In this document: piece by piece, positions 24,601 to 34,674 of the stretch
Numbering within the stretch: the first letter of the stretch is position 1
Layout of the letters: every line of letters begins with the position of its first letter
DNA from: Volutella citrinella
Lineage: Eukaryota > Ascomycota > Sordariomycetes > Hypocreales > Nectriaceae
DNA: 64,000 nt
Direction of reading: 5' to 3'
Assembly: GCA_034401135.1 (NCBI GenBank)
Contig: JAWZSP010000004.1
Coordinates: forward strand, 2,790,001 to 2,854,000
The notes under the pieces: generated by a model
The model's input: the letters and a program-made list of their open reading frames with translations, nothing else
Database searches by the model: none
Told to the model about the DNA's origin: nothing
Program-made: the position numbers and the translations under genes

Positions 24601-25509
24601 GAATCTGATGCTCACAACGGCATCTTCCGCAAGTACTACTCTAAAGCGATAAGGACGAATGGTGCATTTACCACTTGGATTGTGCCAATGAGTGGCAGGC
24701 AAACCCAACACCCATGCCTTCCACAGAGTCACTCAGAAGCCGGAATGCCCTATATCGACGGGAGGCCACGAGTAATCGCCAGATGGAGTCGACTACTTCT
24801 GTAACACATCCCCATTAGCGTGTCAAAAGCAACCACCTAGAGAGATCTACGGTCGGTTAGCTCACAATTGCCATTAACTCGCAAGCACCCGCGAAGTGAA
24901 TGTAGAATCTGTATCTCCTTTTGAATTTTGAACCGGAGCTGGCCAGTCACCATTATATACACTTGAACTGACCCTATCAACGCTGTACACTCCCCCTTGT
25001 GTCTCCGGCCAAAATGCATCAATTATCATCAGACGGCGGTGTCATTAAACCCCGACAACGACAAACGAAGAAAGCATTTATGAAGGCGAGATTAAAATCA
25101 AGTCTCCGTAAGCGCCAGGTAACTTCCTTGCCTTTGTTCCTATTGCCTTCCAGATCTGCCTATTCACCTGTGTGGAACACACACCTCCTTTTCTCCTTGA
25201 GCAGATCAAACAACAAAACTTCCAAGATCCCAAAGTCGATGCCACATGCAAACGCCAAACAGAATGCTTCTCACCGCAACGGTGAAAGAATCGAAAAGCG
25301 CGGGCGGTAAGACAGCAGCGAACCAACACGAAATGCTCGTTCGCCAAGGCTTTACCGCAAGAACTGTATGAGTATCACAACAATATTCCATGATGCAACA
25401 ATGTACAGAAACGCTCAGGTATCAAGATGGACAAGAGAAGAAGAAGTAGTAGTAGAAGAGGGTGAAAAAAAAAAAAAAAAAAAGGAAAAGAAGAATAGTG
25501 CCGCACATC
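21660..25509. other. 3.85-kb gene-poor region
   Basis: Lies between the start of the Zn2Cys6 gene and the end of the membrane protein gene. Frames in both directions are short (at most about 170 codons) and show no recognisable domain. A TACCTTACC-type repeat lies at about 23318-23332, a T run near 24450, and an A run at about 25465-25483 just beyond the membrane protein gene's stop codon. The part next to 21660 should contain the transcription factor promoter. Confidence 0.45.
25465..25483. repeat. A homopolymer tract
   Basis: About 19 consecutive A residues on the + strand, about 27-45 bp beyond the stop codon of the membrane protein gene, so the minus-strand transcript carries a U tract in its 3' end. 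Confidence 0.85.
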
Positions 25510-27547
25510 CTACATCCGCTCTTTGAATCGGGATGGCGAACCAAACGGTCCCTCAATATTGGAGCGCACAGAGCCTGCAACTGAGTCTCCCAAGGCATCC
25601 GAGTCGGGACGTGGCCTGGGAGGCGGATCAGAAAACGGGTTCTCCTCGGTCATGGGTGTACGAGCTGGCCCTGTTCGGATGATGGGCACGCCGCTGACGG
25701 GTCGCATTGGTGAGCCTAGAGCCAGCCGTCCAGAGCCACTGTCGCCCGGTCCAGGTTCAAAAGCCTGCGAGCCTCTCCAATAGTCGGTCTGGCCACTCGC
25801 AGCGCTTTGGGCGCTGTCTCGAGGGTCTGAGTATCCGTCGCCACCGGTTTGGAGAACAGATGGCAGCTTCCTACCCGAAACTCGGTAGAAACCTCGTTCA
25901 GGCGTCGTCTCGGGCGTTACCTCTCGCTTCTTGCCAGTCAAACCTGCGAGGGCGGCGGTGACGGCAAATGCGCCAGAGCGTTCTGCCATAGCTCCGCCTC
26001 CGCCGCCTCCAGCACCTTCGCTAGATGGAAGTGCCCGAGCAGCAGCGGGTCCGTTGTCGTCATCGTCCAGTTGAGTAGCGCCCTTCTTTCTCTTGTAGCG
26101 GAGAGCGAGTAGAACCAGCAAGGCGAGAAAAGCGACACCAGCTACACTGCCGACAACTCCACCAATGACCTGCTTCTCCGTTTTCGACAATGTCCCAGTT
26201 CCAGAGTTGCTAGACTCCGACGTGGCAGCCGGCGGGGGTACTGCGACACCTGTGACACCACCGAAGCCGCCACCTCCATTGTTGTCCGCATACCAAGTCG
26301 AGGTCCACGTCTCTGTCTCCGTCGAGATGGTTGATTCAATCGTGAAGGAAATAGATGAAATGGATGAGTCTGACGTGCTGGATGACGAGTAGGTAGAAGT
26401 CGATTCGTAAGACGATGTTGTGTTTGTTGCAACGAGCTTTCTCATAGACTGAGTTGAGATGTCCTCGGTAGTGGGCTTCGAACTGACACTAGTGCTTGCA
26501 GCGCCGGTGGTTTCCGAAGTTGGCAAGTTTGTAGTGAGGGTTGTCGAGAGTAAGTCATCTGGATCAATAATTAGCTCATCTGAAGTCTAGCGATGCGCAA
26601 TGCAACTCAGAAAGCTACATACCGGTGGATGCCGCGGTAGACGTAGTGTTGAGTGGCAAGTTCGCAGCGGAGAAAGTCCCCGGTGGCACTGATGCATCTG
26701 TGGCAGTCCCAGCTGGTGTCGAGAGGTGCTCAGATTCGGTGGCAGGATCAACTGAGGGAGGGACGTAGATGGACTCGGAGTTCCCAGAAGGAGGAGGCGA
26801 GGGAAATGATGTGTTCATATCGGGCAGATCGGTCGCTGCTGGAGGTTGAGCTGATGGCGGCGCAACATTGTCGGTCACAGCAGGATTAGGAGCCGGGGCT
26901 GCCACGGGCTGTGACGGGTCCGGATTGGAATTAGAAATGGTGCTTCCCGAGGCAGGGTCAACAACAACAGTTGCCGGAGGGGCGTAGTGGGTTTGCAGCT
27001 CAATGGGCGAACCCAGATGGTCAACAATTTGAACGAGAGAAACGGTCTGAACGACCTGGGTAACTAAAGCCTGAGGTTGGTTCACAGCATCGGCCGCGAT
27101 GCCAGAGTCCGCTTGGCGCCCTTGCAGACGGCCTGGGGCGTGACGAAGGCGGGACCCGTCAAGAGAGCGCTTGCGGAGAGTGTCGTCTTCGGCTGGCTCG
27201 CTCTCTGCGTCGTGGCGGCTTTGCAGAGCACGAGCGTCTTCGCGGTTGCCGGAGCTTGACCCAACGTGAGGAGAGGCTGGTCCTGAGCGAGCGTAGTTGC
27301 CGTGACTGTGGCCGTGAGAGCGCGGGTGAGGGTGAGGGTGATGACGACCGTGGATGTGAGGAGTCTGATTGTGAGTGGGAGGGTTCAAACGAACGACTGG
27401 AGGTTGGTGTCGGTCCGCAACTTGGTCCTCGATGGAGTCGGACGCATCAGAGGAAGACGTTTGGGAGTGTGAGGGGAAAGAGCGTGGATCGACATCTCTA
27501 TCCACGACGGCCTGAGCGATTGAAGGCCCGCTGGATGAGTAAGTCAT
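25510..27547 (-). CDS. Ser/Thr-rich single-pass membrane protein, function unknown
   Basis: Predicted 657-residue protein from exons 26623-27547 and 25510-26558 (64-nt intron, donor GTATGT). One clear transmembrane helix lies at about residues 441-462 (GVVGSVAGVAFLALLVLLAL), followed by the stop-transfer RYKRKKG. The region before it is rich in Ser, Thr and Pro with a Gly stretch next to the membrane, the layout of Mid2/Wsc-like wall sensors, though I see no WSC cysteine domain. The cytoplasmic tail is Gly-, Pro- and Ser-rich and ends in SPSRFKERM. Near the N terminus is a His-rich stretch, HIHGRHHPHPHPRSHGHSHG. No signal peptide follows the start at 27547, and the frame is open upstream to 27650 without an ATG, so an upstream exon encoding a signal peptide may be missing. 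I do not recognise an orthologue with a known function. Confidence 0.75.
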
Positions 27548-30500
27548 GGCTGTGTTGGAGTTGGGGCCGTGGCCCGGGTGGGCGTGGCGATGCCTAGCAG
27601 GTGCGCTGCCTGGGTTGCGTTGGTTGGTTGCGTATGCGTGTTTTGGTCAAGCGGGTACCGCTACGGAACCCCAGGATGGTGGTGGCAGGCGCTGCTCAGG
27701 GAAAAAATAGCCCGAGGGTCGGCGCGGGTGGGCGATCGTATTCGTCGGTGGATGGCGGGCGGGGCTTTTTGGAAGGATTTCCAGGGCAGCTTGCCAGTTC
27801 CAGAAGCAGCGGGTGCAGTAGTCAGAGGAGTTGTGTTGCAGCAGTCGCAGAGACCTACCAGGCCATTATTTGGCAGCCTCGTCTAGAACTGCTTTGCGGG
27901 TTCCGGCGTGAACAAGTTTACGCGTCCGCTGCAGGGCCTCTTGGGCAGTTGCAGGATCTCTCGCACAATGGGGGGAAAGCCTTGCCCTGGCCTGGGGCTT
28001 GGTCGATCAAGGAGTGACGGGGGTTTCTTTGTTGTCGTTTGTCGTACGCAACGGGTCAACGTAGAGTCGCTAGGGCGTCTACCAGAAAGGAATGTCCGAA
28101 TCGAATACACGAAAGAGTGACTAAAACGAGGGTAATGGGTCCCTGGGTGCTATTCTTGGCATCAAAAGAGTGGCTGGTGACCTTTCTCGTCGATATTGTG
28201 GTCGTCGGAAAGCGTCGTCGGAGGCGTCGAGCGTCGAGCGGCGTCGTCGTCGTCAGTGATGAGGCAAGCACTGACGGGATGGGACTGGATGGGTCGGGAT
28301 CCAGGGACGGCGCGGGGGCGAATCGAATTTAGCAGCTGGGCTGTGTCGTTGGTCCAGTCCGTTCTCCTCGCATCAGCAACAGCAGCAAGGCGAGACGGTC
28401 GACAATGGCATGGCGAGAGGGCAAACAAAGGCACACGCTACAACCGGCGGAGACGCGAGAGAGGGGCAAAGGAGAGGAAGGAAAGAGAGAAAGAATGTAC
28501 GTAGCAAGGCGTGTGGGAAGGGATCCGGAGTGGAGGGGAGGCCGAGCCAAGACAGGAGCAGCGCGCGCGCACTCTGAGCACACGAGGTTGTGTTCGCATG
28601 GGCCCAGCGAATATGATGGGACAAGGACCTCGGTGGACTAGACGGCGGTGGGTCACGGCGCCTTTGCCCTCTCAGCCGTTGCTATTGCTCAATACGGGAC
28701 ACCCTGGGATGAGAGGATGGACCGGTGGACGGCGATGGATCCCACCCCGGAAGCCCACAGAGCCCAGAGGCGCTGGAGGAGAGGCCGACGAGATGGGCAA
28801 TCTCGCTTCATTTGGGCGGGTGGCTCTACGATACCCACCGAGCCCAATCACCGCTGAGCGGCCGCACGACATCAGGACACGAGGGACAGGGGCTAGCCAG
28901 GAACGAGCCAGGAACGAGCCACCACGGGTGCGAGCCGGTCGCTTGGGTTGAGCCAACCAGCGCCACTTTCTTGACGGGCTGGTGGGGAGGATTCATCATT
29001 GTCCGCGTCGTCTTCTCTCCCGGGCGGGCACTCGTTTTTAATTATTTCAGTATCCGTCCAAGTGATCCCATTACGAGCTGCTGGTATTTGACGTTGTCGA
29101 CGCTTGTGGGAGGTGGGAGTCGGCAGGGCTCGAAGCACGATGGCGCATCGCCTACCCTTGCCAGCATGTCACCGCCGCTACGAGTGTCTATACCACTAGT
29201 ACTCCTTGATCAGTGGTAATTACTACTTGGTGATAATCACCCAAGTGCTTGGATCACAAGTAGCAACGGCATTCGAAAGGGGTTCAAGCACAGGGTGTGC
29301 GAAAGTGTGCACCTGATTCCGTCAAGTCCCCCCGTCGACAGTCTCGACACTAACGACTCGCCACAGATTCGGTACCTACAAGGTAAGGTCCGTATACGCC
29401 TCGTAATTAATCAATGGGAGAGCTTGGCGGCAACCCAATCAAGCACAAGGGCAATGCAACAATGTGTTAGTTCAACAACCGACACCACCGACACCAACAC
29501 CAATGTTGCATTGTTTTGTTGCGTTTCCTGCACCCTGCCCCTGGTCCGGGAAGACGGCCCCATGGCCAGATGCAGGCACGCGGGTGCCTTTGTGCAGGTC
29601 GATGCTACCGCCCGGGCCTTTCCCAATCCAGCCAGCACATGCACTGTGATTCATAGGGAGGGAGGGTGCCAGCATTCCACCCATGAGTACCATATATAGG
29701 AGCCAAAGAATTATTACATTCCATGGCCTGCCTGAACTTGTGCCTGTGTCTACCCATGAATAACATGGCGATGGCGGTGTACGCCAGCTTGGCATTGGAC
29801 AAAGAATCACTCGCAGTGGAAATATGGATTTGGCCAAAGTTTGGTGGGCTGGCCTCCATCGCATCGGTGCTTGCTCACCTCGTAAACCCACCCTAGTGCA
29901 GCACCGCTTTGAGCGTTGTCACCACTGCCGGGGCTTGTTGGCCCCAGAGGGAATACTGGCGTAATATGCGCAGTGCACTTTTTAATTGCCGCAACGGTCA
30001 CGAGAGGAAAGCAGAAGTCGGTGTTTGGGTTCTGTGGTCGTAGTCAGGCCAGAAATTGGCAAGACTTGGCAAGACATGGCCGCTTGTGCAGCAAACTTGG
30101 TGTTTCGCGTCCCGTAAGTGCCATGGATGTGCTTGTCTGACCCAACCGCCACTCCCGTATTAGCAGCAAATGATATGAGCGGGCCGGATCGCAGAGACGT
30201 CAGACGAAAGAGGTGGTGACGCTCGTTCTCTTGAAGCAAACCAGCAGAACAGACTGTTCAGTAATTAGGTCCTTGCCGCCAAGAATTCGACATCCCAGTC
30301 GCGTTTCCATTCGTGTCCTATCCCGAGCTAGGGGCCATAATTAATAGCAAACTAAAACCCCGGCCGTAAATCACCAACCTCCAGACTGTCATTGCCCAGC
30401 CGTAGGGGGTACGAAATGGCCAATGTTCTCATAGACTCATCCATCAATGTGGAATCGCCGATGCTCGCACGCCCCATCTTCCTGGCTCTGTGCCCAAGCG

Positions 30501-31879
30501 GTGACGGGATAGGGAGAGGATGCTGCTCTTGTGCGCTAGGTGTCCCGTCATGATGCCCGCAATTGGATCCATCACAGGCCACTCCATGGCACCGACACTC
30601 ACCGGAATACAGTGGGAATGAATGAGGATGCGTGTTCAGGCCCGCATTTGCGGTTGATATTTTTGGCATTCAATCACTGGTCGGGCGTTTCATCGTCTTT
30701 GTGCCAAGCGCCCAAGCTTTTAGTCCCCTGTCGCTTGAGGTCGCACACAGCACAGAGCTGCTCGCAATTATCCGTTCCTGCATTAGGCCACTTGCTCCAG
30801 CGATTCTACGATTATCTTCCACTTCGAGTCACTTTTCTTGATCAACTTTGTTTGTTGCGTGAGGATTCGTTAGACGGCATGTTTCTTATTCCGTCCAGAC
30901 ATTCCGACACCACATCACACACCTGCCCAGCTTGGCTAAACCAGGTTGAGCATTAGTTGGCAGACTCCCCATTATGAATCTCGCCATTCAAATATTCGGA
31001 TATTCATTTACTAGGATCCAAGGAAGCAGATTAGCACTCCTCTCAAGAAAGCGATGGCGCCAAGGGTCCACGCGGTTCCCGTTGGTTCGTTTCTTGGGGG
31101 ACATAATCCGCTTCGTATCGCGTATCTGTGTCAGTTTGGCGTAGTCAGCCAGTCATTGCCAGAGTGGGCACTGAAGGTGCCCTAGCGCTCATCTGGAGGC
31201 TCGAATCATTACACATAGGACTGGTGCCCAAGGCTCACATTGTGTGCCAAGGCAGCAATGCGAGATGGTGGCGAGGCTCATTCACAGATGATGATATCCC
31301 ACAACCCTATACTGCTAGTAAAGCTGGTGTAGTTTTGGTACGGGACGACCCACCTACTATACCCACCGGGCAAGAAGGCGACGGCGAGGAATCATGGTAG
31401 ATGGCAAGTGCCACCGCCACTTGGGAGATGGAAAGCGGGGTTCATCGAGCCACTGCTGACTACCTTACGGATACCTGACCCAGATTTCTCAACAACCTCG
31501 ATGGCTCAAGACTGACCACGACCATCCGATCAGAAGCCTCCATTCAGCTGTGGCTACTGAAATACAAATATAGCCTAATCATCGCAAAGCTGCTCCCAGT
31601 TGAACGGCCATTCAGAGATCAAACCCCAAGAGCGTGCCGCGGAGTATTGTTGATCAACCAGCGTTGAACCACGTGCTCCCAAGGTTACTACTGGACGGAA
31701 CGGTGCCACACACGCAACCCGACTAGGCAAGGAGCTCACCTCACGTTGAAACCTGCACCACATCCCATCCACCTGATAACGAGCAAACGAAGGAGCTCCA
31801 GGAGCATCGAGTCCCATCTCATCCCTTCAGGCACCATATTCTCCGCTTTAGGAATGACCATCGTCGCCATCTACTAATC
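27548..31879. other. 4.3-kb gene-poor region
   Basis: Divergent upstream region of the membrane protein gene and the alpha/beta hydrolase gene. Open frames are short and show no known motif. The part at 28190-28260 is a run of GTC/GTCG-like triplets without convincing coding character. No RNA gene could be recognised by eye. Confidence 0.45.
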
Positions 31880-34220
31880 ATGGAGTCTTCCTACCCCCCT
31901 CCTCCGCCATATGACGGGCCGCCTTCAGAGCCCGCGGGGCGTCAACCACCGCCGCTGCCCCCGCGCAACCCCCCTCCGGTCCCCGCCCCGGACACCCTGC
32001 TGAAGCCGGCCGGCGGTCTCACTCAAAACATGACTTCCAGTCTATACTTGACAACGGATCCTCGTACTTCGTCTTCCCAGTCTCTCCTCCCGCCACCAGA
32101 AACCACGGACTGGTCCATGCAGAAAGGTGGTCAGAATCCATCCGCGGCGGACTCGGCTGCTCCTCCACGTCGAAAGCTCCTCATCATCTATCTTCACGGT
32201 TTCATGGGTAACGATCAATCATTCCGATCTTTTCCGGCCCATGTCCACAATCTTCTTTCGACTTTGCTTGCCGATTCCCACGTCATTCACACCAAAATCT
32301 ACCCTCGTTACAAGACCTACCGCGCCGTTGATGTTGCTCGGGACAATTTCAGTGCTTGGCTTGAGCCTCATGAAGGCCCAAACACGGACGTGATCCTTGT
32401 TGGCCATTCCATGGGTGGTATTTTGGCCGCCGAAGTTATTCTCAAGGTATGCCGAATGTCGACAATACTGGGTGTCAGTCTCATTAACCTACCTCCCACA
32501 GCCAAGCCTATATCCAGGCACACGGCGACCCTGCCAACACCGTATCATTGGTCACGTTTCACTTGACTGTCCCTTCCTTGGTCTCCATCCAGGAATAATT
32601 GTTTCCGGAATCTCGAGTCTATTCAACCCTGCACCACAGCCCACTCAAGAATGGCCATCAGAAATCACTCCTAGCAGCGACAATGCTGCTGGCTCATCGT
32701 CAGCTCACACATTTCCCCCTCCACCTTCCCAATCCACATCCCCGCCGCTGAGCACTGCCAATACCACAAACCCTTTGCCTCCCTTGAGAGCCCCGACTTC
32801 ATCGCGCCTCCGTGATCCCTTTTCTAGCACACCTACAGATCCTTTCTTCAACGCCCCTTTCTTCAACGATGCCGAGTTCCGGGAGCAGCCTGTCGTCCGA
32901 CGTATGCTGCACTTTGCCAATAAGTATCGAGAAGTTGGGCTTGTTCAAGCGACTACAAGGCATCTGCTTGACTACATGGAGTTTGGCAGCTGTCTTGCAG
33001 ACCCTCGCGGTCTTGAAGCCCGCTATCTCCAGCTACGTGCACTCGAGGATGTTGACGAACTGCAGCCATTTGGTCCTGGTAAAGATCCTAATGGGCCTTC
33101 TTGCAGGGTGCGATTCGTCAACTATTACACCCTTTGTCATGGACGTCCGAAATCCCCCAAACAGGATCAAAAAGACGCATCCTCTGAGCAACAGACGGAC
33201 CCATCAGCACAAGTCCCAGAGCAGGCTCTGGCTTCAGAGCCAACACTAGAAGCCACAACGGCCCCAGACGATGGCACGTTGCCCTCGCAGGGACCAATCA
33301 CGACGGAGGGCCAAAATGATGCCAAAGAGACAAACATCACAACGGAGAGCAATAATGGAGATTCGGCCAGTGGCTCTACACATGCATTGACCAGCACCAT
33401 GTCTGCCGAATTTGTCAGTAATCCTTTGGCCCCGCAAGTTTCAGGCAGCCCTCTTGCCTCCTCTGCATCATCCATGACCTCATCCATGGATCGGTTGTCC
33501 CTCCAGTTAGTCGAACCGCTGTCAATCGACGACACGGAGCCTTCATCGCGGCCCTCCCTGGAAACTACTACCGACATTGACGTCAATGAGTTGCCTCCGA
33601 TCCCTGGCCCTCCCACGCCCATCTCGCTTCCTGACCTGGAATCAATCACCGATGGCGAAGCGCGCAAACTAGCCGAGCGTGAGTCTCGCCGGCGCCAGCG
33701 AGCGTACGAACACGCGGTCAAGGATTACGAAAAGATGGTGCGGGAGCGGGAGAAATTGATAGAGAAGCGTCGCCGTAGACAACAAAAGGCGGCCGAAAAG
33801 GCTACTAAGGAGGCAGCCAAAGCAGCAGAGCGACTGGACAAGGAGACGGCCAGAGAAGTGCGCCGGCTCGAGAAGGAGGCGATGCGCCAGGAGCAAGAGA
33901 ATTTGAGACTACAGCAATCATCGTCGCGATCTGCAGAGGGATACACAGACATTGAACAAGGCACCAGGGCAGGAGACAAGACCAAACCTCGCAAATTGCG
34001 CAAATTCTGCATGCTTCCTACCAAGAGGAGCGACGGAACTCGCGATGCTACATGGGTCGACATCTACATGGCAGATGTGGACGAGGTCGGGGCACACTGT
34101 GGGTTGTTCATCCCAGGACCGCATTACGATGGGCTTGTGGGCGACGTTGCGACACGCATCATGGGCTGGGTGCAGGACGACATGACACGGCGCGCGATTC
34201 TGGACATGGGTGACGAATGA
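31880..34220 (+). CDS. Alpha/beta hydrolase (DUF676-like) with C-terminal coiled coil
   Basis: Predicted serine hydrolase or lipase-like protein of 761 residues from exons 31880-32446 and 32502-34220 (55-nt intron, GTATGC donor). The N terminus is very Pro-rich. The hydrolase fold begins at LLIIYLHGFMGNDQSF (oxyanion HGF at about 106-108) and carries the nucleophile elbow VGHSMGG with Ser177; the intron follows 12 residues later. Downstream come HRIIGHVSLDCPFLGLHPGI and a conserved SGISSLF. A Ser/Thr/Pro-rich linker leads to a highly charged coiled coil of roughly 80 residues (starting near SRRRQRAYEHAVKDYEKM), then a small conserved C-terminal domain with KLRKFCMLP and DATWVDIYM. The substrate is unknown. 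The acid and histidine of the triad could not be placed with certainty, so catalytic activity is inferred from the elbow motif. Confidence 0.85.
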
Positions 34221-34674
34221 GACATTGGCTTCCGGCCTATGATTTTGTGTGAATTGGCGAGCGGTTGGATGGACGGATTGACAGCGGTCAGCGATTATGA
34301 GCATAAACGACATTGCGCTTCAGAGAAAAGCAGTGGCTGAGGTGAAGCATACATTAATTATTTTCATTCAGGAAGATAGGCAGGCCAATGCTACGACTAA
34401 GTAATACATGGTATTGTTATGGGATCATTCCGCCCTACTTGGAACATTTGTGATATATATGGAGTATTATTAGAAACCAAGACATTCACCCAAGACGCCA
34501 CCCAGGCAGTTGTCGATTATTGGTCATTCCCGTCTCTCCGTCTAGTTGTAAAGCATTAACTTGTAATCGTATGGGTTGTATATATATGACGTGGGTCGAG
34601 GTGTATTTGTATGTGACACGGGGCGTATAAATAAGGACAAGGGCAAGCACACACACCGATTGCGCGGGGGTGCC
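34221..34674. other. Convergent intergenic region (3' UTRs)
   Basis: About 450 bp between two converging genes. It is AT-rich with several TATATAT-like stretches (34451-34460, 34578-34588), as expected for polyadenylation regions. No gene is visible. Confidence 0.5.

Noticed and set aside
23300..24900. Possible decayed transposon or RIP-mutated region
   Set aside because: There is no strong AT shift, no terminal repeats and no transposase-like fragments; the base composition is similar to the other gaps.
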